Assembly (NCBI RefSeq): GCF_020166105.1
Contig: NZ_JAIUJY010000003.1
Location: 372,001 to 436,000 of the forward strand
Origin: Blastococcus sp. LR1
GTDB taxonomy: Bacteria; Actinomycetota; Actinomycetes; Mycobacteriales; Geodermatophilaceae
DNA: 64,000 nt
Direction: 5' to 3'
The notes beneath the pieces were generated by a model that searched no databases, was not told where the DNA came from, and saw nothing but the letters and a program-made list of their open reading frames with translations. Position 1 is the stretch's first letter. Each line of letters starts with the position of its first letter. The position numbers and the translations under genes were made by a program. Shown here piece after piece: positions 59,441-64,000 of the stretch.

Positions 59441-60415
59441 TCAATCACTGAAGACAGCGGAGAGCGCCGCAGCGACGTCCCGGTGGTCGCTGACCAGCCT
59501 GGCCCGGCCGCGACCCAGCCGGGCGAGGTCGCGGCCGAGCTCGACGTCCTGCTCCCCGGAGGTGTCAACCAGGACGTCCAGCCGCGGAAGCCGCGCAGCG
59601 GTCAGCCGCGGGTCGGGTCCGGCGTTGTGCACGCAGTCCGACAGCAGGAGCACCCGTGCGTCACGCGGCGGCACGCCCTCCAGCTGATGGGCCGCGGTAT
59701 CCAGCGCGAAGGACACGTTCGTCAGCCCCTGGGTCGGCACCCGCAGCAACAGGTCGAGCACGGCGAGCGGCGCGACCTGCTCGCCCATCCGCACCAACAC
59801 CGCAGCGTCGGACCAGAAGGCGACGACGGCGAGCGAGTCGCGGGCCAGCTCGCCGGCCAGCGCCCCCACCGTGGCCGCCGCCGTCCGCACCCGCTCGCCC
59901 TTCATCGACCCCGACACGTCCACGACGAGCACGACCGAGCGACGCTGCCGTACCCGCTCGCGCACCACCAGGTCGGTGCCCTCCGGGTACGGGATGCCGA
60001 CGATCGCCTCGAGGGTGCGCTCCAGGTCCAGCTCGTCGGACCCCCCGCTCCAGGACAGACTGGCCAGCTCGCCCACGCCGCGCCGGGACCGCTGGTCGCG
60101 CGGCGGGCGCGGCACAGCGAGCCGGCGGGCGATCTGCCGCGCGCGTGCCCGGGTCAGCTGGTCCGCCCCGCTCTCGGTCGCCAGGTCGGCCAGCGCGATG
60201 AGGTCGGCCGGTTCGTCGGTCGTGCCGGACGCGGTCCCGCCGGCCCGGGTCGCCGCCGTCTGCGTCCGCCGCCGGTCGCCGGAGACGAGCGCCATGCCGC
60301 CCTCGCCGCGGGACGGCTCATAGAGCGTCGGCTGCTCGGTGAGCTGCTTGGGCCTGCGCCGGAGTGGTCGCATTCCCCGGGTCCGGCTCGCGCCCGGGCG
60401 GTCGCGGCGGGTCAC
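59441..60415 (-). CDS. VWA-domain protein of a MoxR/VWA pair
   Basis: A 324-residue protein. The N-terminal 155 residues are charged and of no clear fold. The von Willebrand A domain starts at RSVVLVVDVSGSMKG, with the metal-dependent adhesion site Asp166-x-Ser-x-Ser, and a later SDCVHNAGPDPR loop. MoxR-type AAA ATPases and VWA proteins act together as chaperones that load metals or assemble enzymes. Here the ATPase gene lies 24 bp upstream and two dehydrogenase genes precede that. GTG 60415 is the likely start; further in-frame options exist downstream. Confidence 0.85.
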   Translation of the reverse strand: MTRRDRPGASRTRGMRPLRRRPKQLTEQPTLYEPSRGEGGMALVSGDRRRTQTAATRAGGTASGTTDEPADLIALADLATESGADQLTRARARQIARRLAVPRPPRDQRSRRGVGELASLSWSGGSDELDLERTLEAIVGIPYPEGTDLVVRERVRQRRSVVLVVDVSGSMKGERVRTAAATVGALAGELARDSLAVVAFWSDAAVLVRMGEQVAPLAVLDLLLRVPTQGLTNVSFALDTAAHQLEGVPPRDARVLLLSDCVHNAGPDPRLTAARLPRLDVLVDTSGEQDVELGRDLARLGRGRARLVSDHRDVAAALSAVFSD

Positions 60416-60439
60416 CGGGGAGTCGGCGTCGACGGCTCT

Positions 60440-61438
60440 TCAACCAGGCTCCGCCGCCGCCGGGTGGAGCAGGAAGTGGTCCTGCCAGATCTCCCGGAGC
60501 ACCGTCTCCGGCGTCGTCTCCAGCGTCTCGTCGAGGAACACGCGCCCGGACAGGGCCAGCAGCATCGCGTCCAGGACGATGTCGGTGTACTCCTCGGGCA
60601 GCCCACGCGGCGGCGCGACCGACGGTTCGGCCGGCAGCTGCACGTCGCGGATCGCGGCCAGTTGGGCGGCGATCAGCGCGAGGTCGATCGCGCCCCGCAC
60701 GCTGCTGCCCTGCCGCAGGTCATCCCGCTCCCGGGTCGCCCGGGTGAGCGCCACTGCGTCCGCGAGGAGCCGCGGCGACTCCAGCCCGGTCCGGCGGCCG
60801 GCTATGCCCCGCTCGGCCTCGGCATCCTGGTAACCGATCACCAGCCGGCACAACCGGTCGTGCACGGACGTGGACAGCCGGGTGGTGCCGATCGTGTCGT
60901 AGGGGTTCATCGAGGCGATGACGCGGAAGCTGGCCTCCGCCTCGACCGTGCCGACCCGGGGCACCGCGATCCGCCGCTCGGCCATCGCTGTGAGCAGCGT
61001 GTTGAGGGTGTCCTCCGGCGCCCGGTTGAACTCCTCCACGTAGAGGAAGCCGCCTGAGCGCATCGCCTCGACCAGCGGGCCTGGCACGAAGTTCTCCGGG
61101 GAGTAGTCCTCGCGCAGCACCCGGGCGGGGTCGTGGTGCCCGACGAGCCGGGTGGGAGTGAGGTCGGCGTTGCCCTCGACGAAGACCAGCGGGATGCCCC
61201 ACTCGGCCGTGATCGAGCGCAGCAGCGTCGACTTCGACGTCCCCGGCGGTCCCTCGAGCAGCACGTCCCGGCCGGCCGCGACCGCGGCCAGCAGCAGGTC
61301 CAGCTCCCTGGTGCGTCCGACGAGGTGCTGGGCGACCCGGGTGCGGATCGTGCGGACGTGCGCGCCGTCGTCGAAGGTGACCCGGTGGCCGGTGACGACC
61401 GGGTCGTCGCCGGTGGCGTGCGGGATGTGCTCGGTCAG
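60440..61438 (-). CDS. MoxR-type AAA+ ATPase, apparently with a CTG start
   Basis: Walker A is GPPGTSKST (63-71 from the CTG) and a Walker B-like GGFLYVEEFNRAPEDTL, with sensor 1 in RVIASMNPYDTIGTTRLS. MoxR proteins need about 40-60 residues before Walker A, including the VGRTRELDLLLAAVAAGRDV strand, which is present and well coded here. Yet between the upstream TAG stop (61471-61469, also the stop of the preceding SDR) and that strand there is no ATG, GTG or TTG. CTG 61438 has GAGGAG six bases before it and is the best start; the first standard codon, GTG 61264, would delete the domain up to four residues before Walker A. It is paired with VWA 59441. Confidence 0.8.
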   Translation of the reverse strand: MTEHIPHATGDDPVVTGHRVTFDDGAHVRTIRTRVAQHLVGRTRELDLLLAAVAAGRDVLLEGPPGTSKSTLLRSITAEWGIPLVFVEGNADLTPTRLVGHHDPARVLREDYSPENFVPGPLVEAMRSGGFLYVEEFNRAPEDTLNTLLTAMAERRIAVPRVGTVEAEASFRVIASMNPYDTIGTTRLSTSVHDRLCRLVIGYQDAEAERGIAGRRTGLESPRLLADAVALTRATRERDDLRQGSSVRGAIDLALIAAQLAAIRDVQLPAEPSVAPPRGLPEEYTDIVLDAMLLALSGRVFLDETLETTPETVLREIWQDHFLLHPAAAEPG

Positions 61439-61468
61439 GACGAGCTCCTCGGAGAAAGGCGGCGGGCG

Positions 61469-62305
61469 CTACTTGACGGTGTACCCGGCGTCCACCGGGA
61501 GGGTCACCCCGGTGATGTATCGCGCCTCGTCGGAGACGAGGAACAGGATGGCGTTGGAGATGTCGACAGGCTCCACCCACGGGACGGGCAGCGCATTGGT
61601 GGACTGGAAGATCGGCTCGGCCTTCTCCCGGCTGGGTGCCGGATCGTCGGGCGCGAACAGTCCCCAGGTCTTCTCGTTCTGGATCATCACCGTGTCGACC
61701 CCCGTCGGGTGAACGCTGTTGACCCGGATCGAGTGCTGGGCGAACTCGTTCGCCAGCGTCCGCATGATCCCCACGACGCCGTGCTTGGCCGCGGTGTAGT
61801 GGATCGTGTTCGGCGTCCCCTTGAGCCCGGCCGTCGAGCTGGTGAGGACCATCGCCCCGCCCCGGCCGCCTTCGATGAGGTGCGGGAGCGCGACCTTGCA
61901 CGTGTTCCACACCCCGGTCAGGTTGATGTCGATCATCTCCCGCCAGGCGTCGTCGGAGACCTCGAGGGCCGGCTGGATCTCGAAGACGCCGGCGTTCGCC
62001 AGCACGATGTCCAGCCGTCCCAGCTGGGCGACCCCCTCGTCCACCGCGGCCTTGAGCGCCCCGCTGTCGCGCACGTCGGCCTTGGTGGCGACGATCCGCC
62101 GGTCCAGCGCCTCGACCTGCCGCACTGTCTCGGCCAGGTCGTCCTCGGTGGCCGGCGGGTACATCTGGATGGACGGCACCGGCCCGGCGATGTCGACGGC
62201 GATGATGTCTGCGCCCTCCTGGGCCAGCCGCAGCGCGTGGCTGCGGCCCTGGCTCCGGGCGGCGCCGGTGATGAATGCGACCTTGCCCTCGACGCGTCCG
62301 GCCAT
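61469..62305 (-). CDS. Mycofactocin-coupled SDR family oxidoreductase, copy 2
   Basis: A 278-residue SDR of the mycofactocin-associated subfamily. VEGKVAFITGAARSQGRSHA opens it and LAQEGADIIAVDI follows. LANAG is the NNAG variant. SSTAGLKGTPNTIHYTAAKH contains Ser and YTAAK (YxxxK). VEPVDISNAILFLVSDEARY and ITGVTLPVDAGYTVK close it. This group keeps its NAD tightly bound and hands electrons to the peptide cofactor mycofactocin. It overlaps the previous SDR by one base (TGATG) and is about 70 % alike by eye, so it arose by tandem duplication. The mft biosynthesis genes are not in this window. Confidence 0.88.
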   Translation of the reverse strand: MAGRVEGKVAFITGAARSQGRSHALRLAQEGADIIAVDIAGPVPSIQMYPPATEDDLAETVRQVEALDRRIVATKADVRDSGALKAAVDEGVAQLGRLDIVLANAGVFEIQPALEVSDDAWREMIDINLTGVWNTCKVALPHLIEGGRGGAMVLTSSTAGLKGTPNTIHYTAAKHGVVGIMRTLANEFAQHSIRVNSVHPTGVDTVMIQNEKTWGLFAPDDPAPSREKAEPIFQSTNALPVPWVEPVDISNAILFLVSDEARYITGVTLPVDAGYTVK

Positions 62306-63141
62306 CACTTGATCACCGACCCGGCGTCGACCGGCAGCTGGACGCCGGTGACGTACCGGGCCTCGTCGCTGACCAGCCACAGGATCGCGTTGCTGATGTC
62401 GACCGGCTCGACCCACTCGATCGGGAGTGCGTTGAGGCTCTGGAACGCCTCGCCGACGTCGTCCCGGGTGACGTCCGACGGCGACTTGTCCGGCCGGAAG
62501 AGGGTGTAGGTCTGCTCGTTGTGGATCATCGTGGTGTCCACCGCGGTGGGGTGCACCGAGTTCACCCGGATCATGTGCGGCGCCAGTTCGTTGGCCAGTG
62601 TCTTCACCAGTCCGACGACGCCGTGCTTGGCCGCGACGTAGTGCGCCAGGTTGGCCAGACCCTTGATCCCGGCGGTCGAACTGGTCAGAACGATGGCCCC
62701 GCCGTTCCCCCCGGCCTTCAGGTGGGGAAGAGCGGCTCGCACCGTCTTGAAGACCCCGGTGAGGTTGACGTCGATCATGTCGTCCCACATCTCGTCGGTC
62801 ATCTCGTCGACCGGTGCGAAACTGGCGATCCCGGCATTGGCCAGCACGATGTCCAGCCGGCCGAGCTGGGCGACACCGTCGTCCACCGCGGCCTTCAGCG
62901 CGGCGCTGTCCCGGACATCGGCCTTGCTGGCGATGATCCGTCGGTCCAGCGCCTCCACCTGGCGGACCGTCTCGTCCAGGTCCTCCTGCGTCGCCAGCGG
63001 GTACCCCACCGTCCCGACCGTCCCCAGCAGGTCGACGGCGATGATGTCCGCGCCCTCCTGCGCCAGCCGCACCGCGTGGCTGCGGCCCTGGCCGCGAGCC
63101 GCCCCGGTGATGAAGGCGACCTTGCCTTCGACTCGTCCCAC
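62305..63141 (-). CDS. Mycofactocin-coupled SDR family oxidoreductase, copy 1
   Basis: A 278-residue SDR starting MGRVEGKVAFITGAARGQGR. It has the same subfamily marks as its neighbour: LANAGIASFAPVDEM, SSTAGIKGLANLAHYVAAKH with YVAAK, and VTGVQLPVDAGSVIK. The loop after GADIIAVDL differs from copy 2 (GTVGTVGYPLAT against AGPVPSIQMYPPAT), suggesting different substrates. First gene of the SDR-SDR-MoxR-VWA operon. It is divergent from a TetR gene with a 7-5-7 inverted repeat between (63179-63197). Confidence 0.88.
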   Translation of the reverse strand: MGRVEGKVAFITGAARGQGRSHAVRLAQEGADIIAVDLLGTVGTVGYPLATQEDLDETVRQVEALDRRIIASKADVRDSAALKAAVDDGVAQLGRLDIVLANAGIASFAPVDEMTDEMWDDMIDVNLTGVFKTVRAALPHLKAGGNGGAIVLTSSTAGIKGLANLAHYVAAKHGVVGLVKTLANELAPHMIRVNSVHPTAVDTTMIHNEQTYTLFRPDKSPSDVTRDDVGEAFQSLNALPIEWVEPVDISNAILWLVSDEARYVTGVQLPVDAGSVIK

Positions 63142-63178
63142 GGCGATCTCCCTTCGTGCGCCGGCCGATTGCCGACTG

Positions 63179-63197
63179 TGACCTGCGTCTCAGGTTA
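63179..63197. promoter_or_regulatory. Inverted repeat between the SDR operon and the TetR gene
   Basis: TGACCTG-CGTCT-CAGGTTA, 7-bp arms with one mismatch and a 5-nt spacer. It lies 38 bp upstream of the SDR start and 34 bp upstream of the TetR start. It is a likely operator of the 63231 regulator. Confidence 0.5.
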
Positions 63198-63230
63198 TGG
63201 CACCGTGTGTCAGAAATGGAAGGGCGCTCG

Positions 63231-63866
63231 ATGCCTGGATCCGGAGGGGAGGTTGCTGAGGGGATGGAGCAGGGGCGGGTCGCGACTGGCGACCGCGGCG
63301 GCAGGCCGGCGATCACGAGCGCCCACGAGCTGGCGGCCGTGGCGCAGCGGCTGTTCGTCGCCCACGGGTTCGACGAGACCAGCGTGGAGGACATCGCGAC
63401 GGCGGCCGGTATCAGTCGGCGCACCTTCTTCCGCTACTTCTCGGTCAAGGCCGACGTCTGCTTCGCTGACTCGCCGACAGAGCTGGTCCGGCTGCAGCAG
63501 GCGTTGTCGGCGGCGGACCCGCATGAGTCCTACCGCCTCGTCATCGTCCGAGCGGTGGTGGCGGCCCTGCGCTTTCCGCCCGGGGAGCGGGAGTGGGCGT
63601 GGCAGCGGGCGCAGCTGGTGCTGGAAGTACCTGTCCTGCAGGCCCATGCGACGCGGATCTACGCGCAGTGGCGAAAGGCGGCCGCCGAGTTCGCGCGAGG
63701 CAGACGACCCGACGACGACGTGTTCCCGGTGGTCGTCGGGCACGCGGTGCTGGCGGGCACCCTGGCCGCGCACGAGTACTGGATCACCCATCCGGCCAGC
63801 GGACTGGATGACGCGCTCGTCCGGATGTTGGACCTCCTGCTCCCACCCGAGCCGCCCGCACCCTGA
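63231..63866 (+). CDS. TetR family regulator, MftR-like
   Basis: A 211-residue protein. TSVEDIATAAGISRRTFFRY followed by FSVKADVCF is the DNA-binding domain (about residues 50-80). RRTFFRYF is the motif typical of the mycofactocin regulator MftR and close relatives, although MftR's WGDFD reads CFADS here. ATG 63231 has GGAAGGG seven bases upstream; ATG 63264 is an alternative. Divergent from two mycofactocin-type SDRs across a palindrome, it is probably their repressor. A hairpin follows at 63900. Confidence 0.83.
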   Translation: MPGSGGEVAEGMEQGRVATGDRGGRPAITSAHELAAVAQRLFVAHGFDETSVEDIATAAGISRRTFFRYFSVKADVCFADSPTELVRLQQALSAADPHESYRLVIVRAVVAALRFPPGEREWAWQRAQLVLEVPVLQAHATRIYAQWRKAAAEFARGRRPDDDVFPVVVGHAVLAGTLAAHEYWITHPASGLDDALVRMLDLLLPPEPPAP

Positions 63867-63899
63867 CTCAGCTCGGCTTCCTCCACACCTTCCACAGCT

Positions 63900-63917
63900 G
63901 CCTCACGGCCGTGAGGC
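63900..63917. terminator. Perfect palindrome downstream of the TetR gene
   Basis: GCCTCACGGCCGTGAGGC can fold as a 7-bp stem with a GGCC loop, 34 bp after the TetR stop. There is no T-run. It could be a terminator or a protein-binding site for an unseen gene to the right; nothing else is identifiable up to the window edge. Confidence 0.35.
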
Positions 63918-64000
63918 CGACTCGCGCGAGCGCCGGGCCGGTCGGAATGCCCGGTCAGGGCCGCAGCGTCCCGGACCATGGCAATGGCCCCAGAGCTGAG

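Noticed and set aside
56886-59444. 852-codon open frame on the minus strand
   Set aside because: Antisense of etfD; no recognisable motif.

Overview
The window is GC-rich throughout (visually above 70 % G+C) and densely coded. It has many GTG starts, 4-bp ATGA/GTGA overlaps and apparently leaderless genes. Together with EtfD, mycofactocin-type SDRs and an EthA/MymA-type monooxygenase, this points to a free-living actinobacterium; Geodermatophilaceae (Blastococcus, Geodermatophilus, Modestobacter) is my best guess, from style rather than from a database search. No rRNA, complete tRNA, CRISPR array or complete insertion sequence is visible.

Layout. 0-6.5 kb: a luciferase-like flavin enzyme (cut by the left edge), an aryl-type alcohol dehydrogenase, an MHS-type transporter, a nitroreductase / LigB-type dioxygenase / MarR operon, and serA. 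6.5-9.5 kb: a small membrane protein coupled to a two-RCK potassium channel, plus two small proteins. 9.5-15.9 kb: an NAD-epimerase, a 3-hydroxyacyl-CoA dehydrogenase / acetoacetate decarboxylase-like / CoA-transferase operon, a glutamine synthetase-like ligase and a small acetyltransferase. 16-22.8 kb: an acyl-CoA dehydrogenase, a cyclic-di-GMP protein with EAL, DICT, LOV and GGDEF domains, and two permeases. 22.8-26.4 kb: a UvrA-type ABC ATPase and an MDR dehydrogenase.

26.4-30.6 kb is a gene-poor accessory stretch. It holds a PD-(D/E)XK nuclease-like protein between two imperfect copies of a tRNA-Leu-end-like sequence, two small overlapping excisionase-type DNA-binding genes, and a lone alpha/beta hydrolase. 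31-37.4 kb carries drug-efflux modules: MMPL with a divergent TetR and a clear operator, and MarR with a DHA2 pump flanked by two related small membrane proteins. 37.5-41.2 kb is a VirS/MymA/LipR-like locus. 42.2-45.2 kb is a rearranged patch in which an intact aldehyde dehydrogenase sits between truncated yedK and aroA genes, themselves between the two ends of a broken MFS gene.

45.3-59.3 kb is a lipid/acyl-CoA region. It contains EthD-like, acyl-CoA dehydrogenase, MBL hydrolase, TetR, acyl-CoA ligase, thioesterase, BtrH-like and dienelactone hydrolase genes, an MMPL/TetR pair, and etfD, the predicted acceptor of acyl-CoA dehydrogenase electrons. 59.4-63.9 kb has a MoxR/VWA pair behind two tandem mycofactocin-type SDRs with a divergent TetR regulator.

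Regulatory threads. A TTGACG-N4-CGTCAA-like repeat occurs beside the 48.9 kb TetR gene and upstream of the 46 kb acyl-CoA dehydrogenase operon. A Crp/GlxR-like GTGA-N6-TCAC repeat lies in front of three lipid-related genes (17.47, 38.70 and 49.02 kb). Six genes or short ORFs start 5 to 8 nt after a TANNNT box, as expected of leaderless mRNAs.
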